From Paracoccaceae bacterium (GTDB lineage: Bacteria > Pseudomonadota > Alphaproteobacteria > Rhodobacterales > Rhodobacteraceae): 14,006 nucleotides of DNA. The position numbers were made by a program, and so were the translations under genes. The DNA lies in assembly GCA_007123625.1 (NCBI GenBank), contig SKKS01000441.1, forward strand, positions 1-14,006. The letters run 5' to 3'. Below, piece after piece: positions 1 to 7,596 of the stretch (position 1 is its first letter; every line of letters starts with the position of its first letter). The notes under the pieces are model-generated. The model saw nothing but the letters and a program-made list of their open reading frames with translations. It made no database searches and was not told where the DNA came from.

Positions 1-1133
1 GATTTCAGCTGCCCACAGGCGGCCATGATATCCTCGCCGCGCGGGGTGCGGATGGGGCTGGCATAGCCGGCCTTGTAGATGATGTCGGCAAACGCCTCGA
101 TCCGCGCCCAGTCGCTGCGCTCATAGGGCGCGCCGGGCCATTCGTTGAAGGGGATCAGGTTGATCTTGGCCGGAATGCCCGCGATCAGCCGCACCAGCCG
201 CCGCGCGTCGTCGTCACTGTCGTTCACGCCCTTGAGCATGACGTATTCAAAGGTGATCCGCTCGGAATTCGCCAGCCGCGGGTAGTCGCGCAAGGCGGCA
301 AGCAGGGTGGCGATGTTCCAGCGCTTGTTGATCGGCACCAGCCGGTCGCGCACCGCGTCCGTGGTCGCATGAAAGCTGACCGCCAGCAGGCAACCGATTT
401 CCTGTGCCGTGCGCGCGATCTCGGGCACCACGCCGCTGGTCGAAAGCGTGATCCGGCGGCGGCTTAGCGTCAGCCCTTCGCCGTCCATCACCACCTGCAT
501 GGCGTCGCGGACGTTTTCGAAATTGTAAAGCGGCTCTCCCATGCCCATCAGCACCAGATTGCTGACCAGGCGGGTTTCAACTTTTGGTGCGCCGGGGACG
601 GGCCATTCGCCCAGATCGTCGCGCGCGACCATCAACTGGCCCACGATCTCGTCCGCCGTCAGGTTGCGCACCAGCTTCTGCGTGCCGGTGTGGCAGAAGG
701 AACAGGTCAGCGTGCAGCCCACCTGGCTGGACACGCACAGCGTGCCTCGGTTTTCCTCGGGGATGTAGACGGTTTCAACCTCATGCCCGCCCGCGATGCG
801 CAGCAGATACTTGCGGGTGCCATCGGCGCTAATCTGACGGCTGACCACTTGCGGCAGCTCGATGGCGAAGTGTTCGGCCAGCAGGGTGCGATAGTCCTTG
901 GCAAGGTTCGTCATGGCCGCAAAATCGCGCACGCCCCAGTGATAAAGCCATTGCCAGACCTGCCCCACGCGCATCTTGACCTGGCGATCGGGCGTGCCCA
1001 CCGCGCGCAGGGCCTCGGCCAGTTGCGCGCGGGTCAGCCCGATCAGGTTGCGCTTGCCGCCCTCGGGCGCGGCCCGGCGGATGGTCATCACATCCTGGGT
1101 GATGGGCGCAGTGATGGGCGCGGTGGCGGTCAT
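1..1133 (-). CDS. rlmN: Dual-specificity RNA methyltransferase RlmN, 3' end cut by window edge
   Basis: Radical-SAM enzyme that methylates C2 of A2503 in 23S rRNA and of A37 in some tRNAs (family knowledge). Reading from the ATG at 1133, 377 codons are visible and the frame is open to base 1; probably only about 15-25 C-terminal residues are missing. Visible signatures are the CX3CX2C iron-sulfur motif (C140, C144, C147), the methyl-carrier cysteine in TLCVSSQVGC (C133), the MGMGEPLYNFENV glycine-rich SAM segment, and the second catalytic cysteine in MAACGQLK (C373). The start is supported by GGAG (complement of 1142-1145) 8 bases upstream and by an N-terminal helical domain of normal length; M16 is a less likely alternative. 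It lies downstream of ialB on the same strand, but a terminator (1183-1208) separates them, so it probably has its own promoter in the short gap. Confidence 0.95.
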   Translation of the reverse strand, partial: MTATAPITAPITQDVMTIRRAAPEGGKRNLIGLTRAQLAEALRAVGTPDRQVKMRVGQVWQWLYHWGVRDFAAMTNLAKDYRTLLAEHFAIELPQVVSRQISADGTRKYLLRIAGGHEVETVYIPEENRGTLCVSSQVGCTLTCSFCHTGTQKLVRNLTADEIVGQLMVARDDLGEWPVPGAPKVETRLVSNLVLMGMGEPLYNFENVRDAMQVVMDGEGLTLSRRRITLSTSGVVPEIARTAQEIGCLLAVSFHATTDAVRDRLVPINKRWNIATLLAALRDYPRLANSERITFEYVMLKGVNDSDDDARRLVRLIAGIPAKINLIPFNEWPGAPYERSDWARIEAFADIIYKAGYASPIRTPRGEDIMAACGQLK

Positions 1134-1182
1134 GGTGGCAACTCCGGTCGGGCAGGGCGGGATTGCCCCTGATATAACAAGA

Positions 1183-1208
1183 AACGCCGGGCAACCAAGC
1201 CCGGCGTT
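1183..1208 (-). terminator. Intrinsic terminator after ialB
   Basis: A perfect 10-bp inverted repeat (AACGCCGGGC and GCCCGGCGTT) encloses a 6-base loop. Read on the minus strand, the stem is followed by the T-rich run TTTCTTGTTAT. It begins 21 bases beyond the ialB stop codon, the expected place for a rho-independent terminator, and lies 50 bases before the rlmN start. Confidence 0.88.
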
Positions 1209-1229
1209 CCGAATTCCCGCGCAGGCGGA

Positions 1230-1751
1230 TCAGTCGGCGCAGCGGCGCTGGGCTTCCTCGGTCGCTGCGGTATAGCCGAACAGCGAGAACGTGTCGCGCG
1301 TGTCGGTCCCGCGGCTGGAGCGCGCGGTCAGCACCGCGTCGGCGCCCGCGCGCATGGCGGTGATGATGCGGGCGTCATCCTCGGGTGACCCGGCCCAGGC
1401 CCACTGCCCGTCCACGAACAGTTGAAATTCGTTCGTGCCTACGGTCAGCCCCACGGTCGAATTGGGATCGAACGGATAGCCGCCGGTAAAGGACACCTCG
1501 CCCGGTGTGCCGCCTGCGCGATAGGTGGTGAACAACAGGATATCGCCCCGCCGCACATTGGCGGGTTGCCCGCCTTGCGTGTTCACGGTCTCGCGCGGGG
1601 CAGAGACGGCCCAGCACTCGGCCGGGCTGGATTCGACGAACACGCTCCATGCGGTTTCGGCGGCCACCCTGTTGGTGGATTCCTGTGCAAGCGCCGGTCC
1701 CGCGACGCACAGCGCCAGTGCGGTTGCCGCTGCAAAATACGATGCCTTCAT
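1230..1751 (-). CDS. IalB-family (invasion-associated locus B) periplasmic protein
   Basis: A 173-residue secreted protein. The N-terminus is a typical Sec signal peptide: K2, a hydrophobic stretch at about residues 5-20, and a likely signal peptidase I site after ALA (residue 22). The mature part fits the IalB family: an ECWAVS segment near the N-terminus, a middle RRGDILLFTTYRAG stretch, GEVSFTGGYPF, and a final cysteine in RRCAD. The two mature cysteines, C46 and C171, sit where the family usually has a disulfide-forming pair (inference). IalB was named in Bartonella as an invasion factor, but homologues are widespread in free-living Rhodobacterales, where their role is not established; pathogenicity should not be inferred from the name. 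It is divergent from the asparaginase gene across a 172-base gap and ends in a strong terminator, so it is probably a single-gene transcript. Confidence 0.85.
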   Translation of the reverse strand: MKASYFAAATALALCVAGPALAQESTNRVAAETAWSVFVESSPAECWAVSAPRETVNTQGGQPANVRRGDILLFTTYRAGGTPGEVSFTGGYPFDPNSTVGLTVGTNEFQLFVDGQWAWAGSPEDDARIITAMRAGADAVLTARSSRGTDTRDTFSLFGYTAATEEAQRRCAD

Positions 1752-1923
1752 CTGCCTCAGAGCCTCCAGCCGGTTCCATGTGGCCCTGCCGTGGCCCGCA
1801 CTGATGGCGGGCGCTTGTGCGGCAAGGTGGGCCGTGATCTATTGCCGCTGTCATAGCGCGAACTTGCCCGACTCCGAAAGAGCCCTGAGCAGAAAATCGC
1901 GCAGGCGTGAGCAGGAGAGTGCA
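1752..1923. promoter_or_regulatory. Divergent intergenic region between ialB and the asparaginase
   Basis: These 172 bases separate two divergent starts and must hold the promoter of ialB (minus) and probably that of the asparaginase gene (plus). I do not see a convincing -35/-10 pair for either; the relatively AT-rich stretch around 1835-1855 is the most likely core. A good Shine-Dalgarno sequence, AGGAG at 1913-1917, lies 6 bases before the asparaginase ATG and is the main evidence for that start. On the other side, GAGG close to the ialB ATG could serve as its ribosome binding site. Confidence 0.45.
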
Positions 1924-2955
1924 ATGCGCGATGAAGTAAACGAGGAAAACCACGGGTCGGTCGGCGATGGCGCCGTGCCTATGGTCGATATCTGGCGCGG
2001 CGACCGGGTCGAGAGTTTGCACACCGGCCATGCAGTCATTTGCGATGCAAAGGGCGCGGTGCTCCAGGCCTGGGGTAACCCCGGAGCGGTGATCTATCCG
2101 CGCTCGTCGGCGAAGATGATCCAGGCGCTGCCGCTGCTGGAAAGCGGGGCGGGCGCGGGGCTTGACGCCCGTCGCCTGGCGCTTGCCTGCGCCTCCCACC
2201 AGGGCGCCGAGGTGCATGTGTCCGAGGTCGGGCGCTGGCTCGCGGACATGGGGGCGGGCACATCCGACCTGCGTTGTGGCGCGCACGAGCCCTATGAAAT
2301 CGACGCGCGGGATGACCTGATCCGCACGGGCGCCGCCCCCTGCCAGTTGCACAACAACTGCTCAGGCAAGCATGCGGGCTTCGTGATGCTGAACCGGCAT
2401 CTGCGCGGCGAAGCCGAATATGTGGACCCCGACCACCCGGTGCAGCGCGCCGTGCGCCAGGCGTTCGAAGAAGTGACAGGTGCGCGTTCGCCCGGTTATG
2501 GGATCGACGGGTGTTCGGCGCCGAATTTCGCCACGACCGTGGCCGGGCTGGCGCGTGCCATGGCCGCATTTGCGGCAGCTTCCGAAGGGGGCGATGCGCG
2601 GTCCCGCGCGATGGCGCGCCTGCGCGACGCCATGATGGCGCACCCCGCGCTGGTAGCGGGCGAAGGGCGCGCCTGTACCGAGCTGATGCGCGCCATGGGG
2701 CCGGTGGCGGCGATCAAGACCGGCGCCGAAGCTGTGTTCGTGGCGATGCTGCCCCGGCAAGGATTGGGTATCGCGCTCAAGATTGTCGACGGTGGCACCC
2801 GCGCGTCCGAGGCTGCGATCACGGCGTTGCTGGTCCGGGCCGGGGTTCTGGATGCGGACCATCCGGCGGCGCAGGCACGTCTGGGCGGGCCGGTGCGCAA
2901 TCGGCGCGGGCTGGTCACCGGTACGGTACGCACCGCGCCGGGGTTCCCGGCGTAA
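1924..2955 (+). CDS. L-asparaginase, rhizobial type (class 3, COG4448)
   Basis: Hydrolyses L-asparagine to aspartate and ammonia; this class is unrelated to the E. coli AnsA/AnsB enzymes and resembles serine beta-lactamases in fold (known from Rhizobium etli ReAV). The 343-residue protein keeps every signature I can recall for the class: an S-x-x-K pair in RSSAKM (S61, K64), the serine in CASHQGAEVH (S91), the NNCSGKHAG segment (C146, K149), the GIDGCSAPNF segment (C197), and a lysine in AIKTGAEAV (K265). C146, K149 and C197 match the unusual metal-binding Cys-Lys-Cys set of ReAV. No signal peptide is visible, so it is probably cytoplasmic. The open frame extends further upstream, but ATG 1924 has AGGAG 6 bases before it. 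ATG 1981 (MVDIWRGD) is an alternative that matches where family homology begins. Convergent with murJ, with a 34-base gap. Confidence 0.9.
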   Translation: MRDEVNEENHGSVGDGAVPMVDIWRGDRVESLHTGHAVICDAKGAVLQAWGNPGAVIYPRSSAKMIQALPLLESGAGAGLDARRLALACASHQGAEVHVSEVGRWLADMGAGTSDLRCGAHEPYEIDARDDLIRTGAAPCQLHNNCSGKHAGFVMLNRHLRGEAEYVDPDHPVQRAVRQAFEEVTGARSPGYGIDGCSAPNFATTVAGLARAMAAFAAASEGGDARSRAMARLRDAMMAHPALVAGEGRACTELMRAMGPVAAIKTGAEAVFVAMLPRQGLGIALKIVDGGTRASEAAITALLVRAGVLDADHPAAQARLGGPVRNRRGLVTGTVRTAPGFPA

Positions 2956-3004
2956 ACCGCGCGGGTCTTTCGGCACGGGCCACCCGGCCTCAGCCCGCGC
3001 GGTT
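2955..3004. terminator. Terminator-like inverted repeat shared by two convergent genes
   Basis: A perfect 11-bp inverted repeat: AACCGCGCGGG at 2955-2965 and CCCGCGCGGTT at 2994-3004, with 28 bases between. The left arm starts at the last base of the asparaginase stop codon. The right arm lies within the last codons of murJ, whose stop codon is at 2992-2990. The spacer can itself form a smaller GC-rich hairpin. There is no proper U-tract on either side, only TTTA on the minus strand, so it may act as a bidirectional attenuating structure or 3'-end protector, not a classic intrinsic terminator. Confidence 0.45.
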
Positions 3005-4540
3005 GCGGCGCAGCGCGCTGCGGAAATCCGAGATCGCGAATGCGCCTAACAAGCCCCCGGCGGTAAAGTAAACCACGCTGCCGCCCACCACCAGCACCGC
3101 AAGCGCGGCGTAGCGGATGCCGGACTGCGCCAGCCAGGGCGCAAGCATGTAGGCCGCGACCCAGAGCGCGGCGCCCATCACCGCCGCCGCCGCAACCTGC
3201 CGCCAGAGCCGCCTGCGGAAGCGTTCGTCGGGGTCGGCCGCCGCACCCAGTCGGCGCGCGCCGCGCCAAAGTTGCCAGACCATCACCCAAGCCGCGACCG
3301 TGGTGGCCAGCGCGGCAGCGATATAGCCGATGACCGGCGCAAGCCCCACCGCAAGCACCGCGTTGACGACCATTGCCACCACCGCGTAGCGGAACGGGCG
3401 GCGCGTGTCGTGGCGGGCGAAATACAGCGGCTGGAGCACCTTCTGCAGCACGAACGCGGGCAGTCCCGCGCCATAGACCGCCAGCGCCACCGCCGTCGCG
3501 GCGGTGTCCGCCGCCCCGAATTGCCCGCGCTGGAACAGCACCGATACGATTGGCCCCGCGATCACCATCAGCGCCACCGCCGAAGGCAGAGTCAGCGCCA
3601 GCGAGAATTCGAGCGCGCGGCTGAACGACCAGCGTCCGCCTTCGGTGTCGCCATTGCCCAGCCTGCGCGACAGGTCCGGCAGCAGCACCACCCCGATAGC
3701 AATACCCACCACGCCCAGCGGCAGCTGATACAGCCGGTCGGCGTAGCTGAGCCAGGCCACCGCGCCCTCGAAGAAACTTGCGACCTGACGACCCACCACA
3801 AGGTTGATCTGCACCACGCCTCCGGCCATCATCGCCGGTCCCATGACCAGCATCAGGCGCTTCATCTCGGGCGAGAAGCGTGGCCACTGCGGGGCGATCA
3901 CGAATCCCGCCCGCGCCGCTGCCCACCACAGCACCGCCAGTTGCGCCGCCCCGGCCAGCGGCACCGCCCAGGCCAGCGCGTCGCCCACCGGCCAGCCGCG
4001 CCAGTCCGCCAGTACCAGCGCGCCAATGAAAACCACGTTCAGCAGCGTCGGCGCGGCGGCGGCTACGGCGAAGCGCCCGATCGAATTCAGCACCCCCGAC
4101 AGCAGCGCCGTGAGCGAGATCAGCAGGATATACGGAAAAGCGATGCGCCCGTAGGTGACCGCCAGATCGAAGCGCTCATCGCCGCGAAAGCCGTAGGCCA
4201 TGGCCATCACCAGCCAGGGCATCGCCAGATGCGCCAGCACGGAAAATCCGAATAGAAATATCCCCAGCGCCGCTGCGGCGTTGCGGGCGAAATCCAGCGC
4301 ATCCTCGCCGCGCTCCAGCTTCTTGGCGAAGATCGGCACGAAAGCCATGTTGAAGGCGCCTTCGGCAAAGAACCGTCGGAACATGTTCGGCAGCGAGAAT
4401 GCGATCAGGAATGCTTCGGCCACCGGCCCCGCGCCCAGATAGGCGGCAATGGCCACGTCGCGCACAAAGCCGAAGATGCGGCTGAAAAGCGTCCACAACC
4501 CCACGGTCAGAAACCCGCTGATCAGGCGGATGGGGGTCAC
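2990..4540 (-). CDS. murJ: Lipid II flippase MurJ (MviN)
   Basis: Inner-membrane MOP-superfamily transporter that moves the peptidoglycan precursor lipid II to the periplasmic face. The 516 residues are almost entirely hydrophobic segments, consistent with about 14 membrane helices. The N-terminal signature SRIFGFVRD and FRRFFAEGAFNMAFVPIF is plain. R21, R27 and R55/R56 correspond to the arginines of the E. coli MurJ cavity (R18, R24, R52), and E42 stands where E. coli has D39. I chose the GTG start at 4540 over an ATG 11 codons upstream because homologues begin at this point (TPIRLISGF) and because the GTG forms a GTGA overlap with the stop codon of the preceding small gene. It is the last gene of the apparent operon PBP activator-glnD-YdeI-like-murJ. 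Likely essential. Confidence 0.93.
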   Translation of the reverse strand: MTPIRLISGFLTVGLWTLFSRIFGFVRDVAIAAYLGAGPVAEAFLIAFSLPNMFRRFFAEGAFNMAFVPIFAKKLERGEDALDFARNAAAALGIFLFGFSVLAHLAMPWLVMAMAYGFRGDERFDLAVTYGRIAFPYILLISLTALLSGVLNSIGRFAVAAAAPTLLNVVFIGALVLADWRGWPVGDALAWAVPLAGAAQLAVLWWAAARAGFVIAPQWPRFSPEMKRLMLVMGPAMMAGGVVQINLVVGRQVASFFEGAVAWLSYADRLYQLPLGVVGIAIGVVLLPDLSRRLGNGDTEGGRWSFSRALEFSLALTLPSAVALMVIAGPIVSVLFQRGQFGAADTAATAVALAVYGAGLPAFVLQKVLQPLYFARHDTRRPFRYAVVAMVVNAVLAVGLAPVIGYIAAALATTVAAWVMVWQLWRGARRLGAAADPDERFRRRLWRQVAAAAVMGAALWVAAYMLAPWLAQSGIRYAALAVLVVGGSVVYFTAGGLLGAFAISDFRSALRRNRAG

Positions 4541-4782
4541 CTGGGGCCCTTTCGCGCGGCGGGCGGCGTCCACGCCATGCCCATGTAGCCGTGCCCGGCG
4601 CGCAACTCGGCCATCATGCTGTCGATCCGGCGCGCGCGTGTTTCCGGGCGCTTCGCATCCGCGAACCAGCCCAGCCAGTCATTGCGCTGATAAGGCGGGC
4701 GGGCATCATAGGCGGCGCGAAGTCCTTCGGAGTCGAGCAGCCGCGCCACATCCTCGGGCATTGGGTGGCGGGGGCGCTTCAT
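4537..4782 (-). CDS. Small YdeI/OmdA-like protein
   Basis: An 81-residue soluble protein rich in Arg, Asp and Glu, without signal peptide or membrane segment. The run MPEDVARLLDSEGL, then AYDARPPYQRNDWLGW, then AKRPETRARRIDSMMAELRAG matches the C-terminal helical domain of the YdeI/OmpD-associated (OmdA) family; the KRPETRxRRI stretch is the most telling part. Larger family members carry an additional N-terminal domain, absent here. The E. coli name reflects a link to bacteriocin and stress resistance, but no biochemical function is established for this short form. The start ATG overlaps the glnD stop codon (ATGA, 4782-4779), and its own stop overlaps the murJ GTG start (GTGA, 4540-4537). It is therefore translationally coupled on both sides and almost certainly expressed. 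Confidence 0.8.
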   Translation of the reverse strand: MKRPRHPMPEDVARLLDSEGLRAAYDARPPYQRNDWLGWFADAKRPETRARRIDSMMAELRAGHGYMGMAWTPPAARKGPR

Positions 4783-7550
4783 GCCTGTGCGCGCTCTGCG
4801 CCGGCGCGTATGGCGGCGCGAAGTTTGCGTTCCAGTGACTCTTGCCGGGGTTTGGTATGGAGTTTCAGCCCGAACATGTCTTTCACATAGAAGGTATCGA
4901 CCACCTGCGCGCCATAGGTCGCGATCACGGCGCTGGCAATATAGATATTGTTCTCGGCCAGCGTCCGGGTCAGGTCATAAAGCAGGCCGGGTCGGTCGCG
5001 GGTGTCCACTTCGATGATGGTGTAGATTTCCGAGCCGTCGTTGTCGAAGGTGATGCTGGTGGGAATGTTGAAGCGCCGTTCGCGCTTGCGGATACGGTCG
5101 CGCCCTTCCAGTTCCTTGCGCGGCAAGACCTCACCCGCGAAGGTGCGTTCGATCATCCGGCGCAGGCGGGGCAGGCGCGATTCCTCGTAGGGGTGGCCTT
5201 CGCTGTCCTGAATCCAGAATGCTGCCGTCGCGAACCCGTCCTTCGAGGTATAGGTACGCGCGTCCACGATATTCGCCCCGACCAGCGCCAGCGCTCCGGC
5301 CAGCCGGGCAAAGACGCCGGGGTGATCGCCAAGCACGAAACAGGCGCGGGTGGCATCGCGCGCGGGGTCGGGATGCAGGTCGATGCGGATTTCGGTGTCG
5401 CCGATCGCGCGCAACATTTGCGCAAAGACCGCCTGCGTTTCGGTCGCCAGCCCTTGCCAGTAGGGACCGTAATGTCGCGCGGTTTCAGTGCGCAGGTCGG
5501 CGCGGGGCCAGTCGGCAAGTGCCTCGCGAAGGGCGCGCTTGGCCTCGCCTTCGCGCTTGTCGCGGTTGAGCGCTTCCAGCCCGGTGTCCAGCGCCTCGGC
5601 GGTGTCACGGTAAAGCTGACGCAACAGCATCGCCTTCCAGTTGTTCCAGGTGCCCGGCCCTACGCCGCGAATGTCGCAGACCGTCAGCACCGTCAGCAGG
5701 TCCAGCCGCTTGCGCGTCTTGACCGCCTTGGCGAAGTCGCGGACCGTGCGCGGGTCCGCGATATCGCGTTTCTGTGCTGTGTCCGACATCAGCAGGTGAT
5801 GGCGGACCAGCCATTCCACAGTTTCCGTGTCTTCGGTTCCCAGCCCGAAACGCGGCACCACGCGGCGTGCGATCTGCGCGCCGATGATCGAATGATCCTC
5901 GGGCAGGCCCTTGCCCACATCGTGCAGCAACAGTGCCAGATACAGCACCTTGCGGTTCACGCCGTCCTTGAGGATGCGCGACGCGATGGGCAGTTCCTCG
6001 ACCAGTTCCTCGCGCTCGATCTGCGCAAGGGTGCTGATGCACTGGATGATGTGTTCGTCCACCGTGTAGTGGTGATAGACGTTGAACTGCATCATCGCCA
6101 CGATGCGTTCGAATTCGGGGATGAAGGCGCCCAGGATGCCCAGCTCGTTCATGCGCCGCAGCGCGCGTTCGGGGTTCCCGTGCTTCAGGAGCATGTTCAC
6201 GAACAGCGCATTCGCGCGGCGGCTGCGGCGAAAGCGGTCGTCGATCAGATGCAGATTGGCCGCGATCAGCCGCATGGCATCGGGGTGCAGCAGATGCCCG
6301 GTGCGCAGGCCTTCCTCGAAAATGCGCAGGATATTCAGCGGCTCGGCCAGTGCCGAGCCGGGGTCGGCAAAGGTGAGGCGGTTGTTTTCGATGGCGAAGC
6401 CTTCGGCAAGTTTGCGGCGGCGCCGGAACAGCCCGCGCAGCAATGGCTCGCGCTTCACATGCCGGGCTTCGAGTCCGGTCAGGAAGATGCGGGTCAATTC
6501 GCCGACGCGGGTGGCGTGGCGGAAATAGGCCTGCATGAAATGCTCGACCGCGCGGCGCCCGCCGTGATCGGTAAAGCCCATGCGCTCGGCCACCTCGGGT
6601 TGCAGGTCGAAAGTCAGTTGCTCGACCGGGCGGCGGGTCAGGTGGTGCATGTGACACCGCACCGCCCAGAGGAACGTCTCGGCATCATGAAAGGCCTGGT
6701 ATTCTTCGGCGCGGAAGAATCCCAGATCCACCAGTTCAGCAGCCTGTTCGACCCGGTGGATGTATTTGGCGATCCAGTACAGCGTCTGCAGGTCGCGCAG
6801 GCCGCCCTTGCCTTCCTTGACGTTGGGTTCCAGCACATAGCGCTGATTGCCCTGCTTTCTGTGCCGCTCGGCGCGTTCGGCAAGCTTCGCTTCGATGAAC
6901 TCGCGTTCGCTGCGCGAGAAAAGCGATGACCAGAGCTGCTCGTGCAAATCATCCGCCAGCGGCTTGTTGCCGAACAGGAATCGGTGTTCCAGCAGAGCGG
7001 TGCGGATGGTGTAATCCTCGCGCCCCAGGCGCAGGCACTCGCTGATGGTGCGGCTGGCGTGCCCGACCTTGAGCTTGAGATCCCACAGCATGTAGAGTGT
7101 CGATTCGACCACGTTCTCGACCCGCCCGGTGAATTTCCACGAACTCAGGAACAGCAGGTCCACATCCGAATGCGGGGCCATTTCGGCGCGCCCGTAGCCG
7201 CCGACGGCCAGCACGGCGATCCGCTCGGCCTCGGAGGGGTTGGGGTTCGGGTGGAGGTGGTTCTGGGCGACGCGCAGCGCGGTGCTGACCACCAGGTCGG
7301 TCAGCCAGGTCTGCGAGGCGACGAACGCGCGTGCGTCGTGCGGACGCTCCAGGAACGCCGCCTGCAAGCGTGCGTTCCCGTCGCGCAGCACTGCTGCCAG
7401 CACGCCGACCGCAGCGTTGCGCCGCGCCCGTGTATCGCCCGGGGCCGAAAGGGCCTCGTGCATGTTTCGCTCCAGCGCTGCCGCGTCGGCAATTTCGGCG
7501 GCGGGGCAGATCAGGCCGGCATCACGCGCGGGCGGTGGGGGAAAACCCAC
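4779..7550 (-). CDS. glnD: Bifunctional [protein-PII] uridylyltransferase/uridylyl-removing enzyme GlnD
   Basis: Cytoplasmic sensor of glutamine that adds UMP to, or removes it from, PII proteins (GlnB/GlnK) and so sets glutamine synthetase and Ntr activity. From the GTG at 7550 the protein has 923 residues, normal for the family. Domains in order: nucleotidyltransferase with GGYGRAEMAPHSDVD (about 117-131, catalytic D129 and D131); a helical middle region with NVKEGKGGLRDLQTLYW; the HD hydrolase domain with LLLHDVGKG (H543, D544); ACT1 (about 736-784, DHPGVFARLAGAL); and ACT2 (about 845-895, TRDRPGLLYDLTRTL). Both catalytic sites look intact. The start is uncertain. GTG 7550 lies 46 bases after the upstream stop, keeps the LICPAAEI segment, and lacks a good ribosome binding site. 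ATG 7463 has GGAG 6 bases upstream but would trim 29 residues. The open frame also runs upstream to 7733, inside the preceding gene. Confidence 0.93.
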   Translation of the reverse strand: MGFPPPPARDAGLICPAAEIADAAALERNMHEALSAPGDTRARRNAAVGVLAAVLRDGNARLQAAFLERPHDARAFVASQTWLTDLVVSTALRVAQNHLHPNPNPSEAERIAVLAVGGYGRAEMAPHSDVDLLFLSSWKFTGRVENVVESTLYMLWDLKLKVGHASRTISECLRLGREDYTIRTALLEHRFLFGNKPLADDLHEQLWSSLFSRSEREFIEAKLAERAERHRKQGNQRYVLEPNVKEGKGGLRDLQTLYWIAKYIHRVEQAAELVDLGFFRAEEYQAFHDAETFLWAVRCHMHHLTRRPVEQLTFDLQPEVAERMGFTDHGGRRAVEHFMQAYFRHATRVGELTRIFLTGLEARHVKREPLLRGLFRRRRKLAEGFAIENNRLTFADPGSALAEPLNILRIFEEGLRTGHLLHPDAMRLIAANLHLIDDRFRRSRRANALFVNMLLKHGNPERALRRMNELGILGAFIPEFERIVAMMQFNVYHHYTVDEHIIQCISTLAQIEREELVEELPIASRILKDGVNRKVLYLALLLHDVGKGLPEDHSIIGAQIARRVVPRFGLGTEDTETVEWLVRHHLLMSDTAQKRDIADPRTVRDFAKAVKTRKRLDLLTVLTVCDIRGVGPGTWNNWKAMLLRQLYRDTAEALDTGLEALNRDKREGEAKRALREALADWPRADLRTETARHYGPYWQGLATETQAVFAQMLRAIGDTEIRIDLHPDPARDATRACFVLGDHPGVFARLAGALALVGANIVDARTYTSKDGFATAAFWIQDSEGHPYEESRLPRLRRMIERTFAGEVLPRKELEGRDRIRKRERRFNIPTSITFDNDGSEIYTIIEVDTRDRPGLLYDLTRTLAENNIYIASAVIATYGAQVVDTFYVKDMFGLKLHTKPRQESLERKLRAAIRAGAERAQA

Positions 7551-7596
7551 CTGTGCGGGGGTGTCCGGTGCGGCCGTGGCCGGACCGGGAAGTGGC

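Noticed and set aside
690..1172. Plus-strand frame of 160 codons across the rlmN 5' end
   Set aside because: Antisense shadow of rlmN; the minus strand carries the radical-SAM and substrate-binding motifs.
1375..2352. Minus-strand frame spanning ialB, the gap and the asparaginase 5' end
   Set aside because: It overlaps two well-supported genes and the divergent region between them, and its product resembles no family.
3272..4255. 327-codon plus-strand frame antisense to murJ
   Set aside because: The product is extremely rich in His, Arg and Gln with no fold-like pattern, as expected from antisense reading of a Leu/Ala-rich membrane protein.
4842..6929. 695-codon open frame on the plus strand antisense to glnD
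   Set aside because: It is a high-GC shadow of glnD: the opposite strand carries intact catalytic motifs throughout, the antisense product has no recognisable domain, and long antisense frames are common at this GC content.
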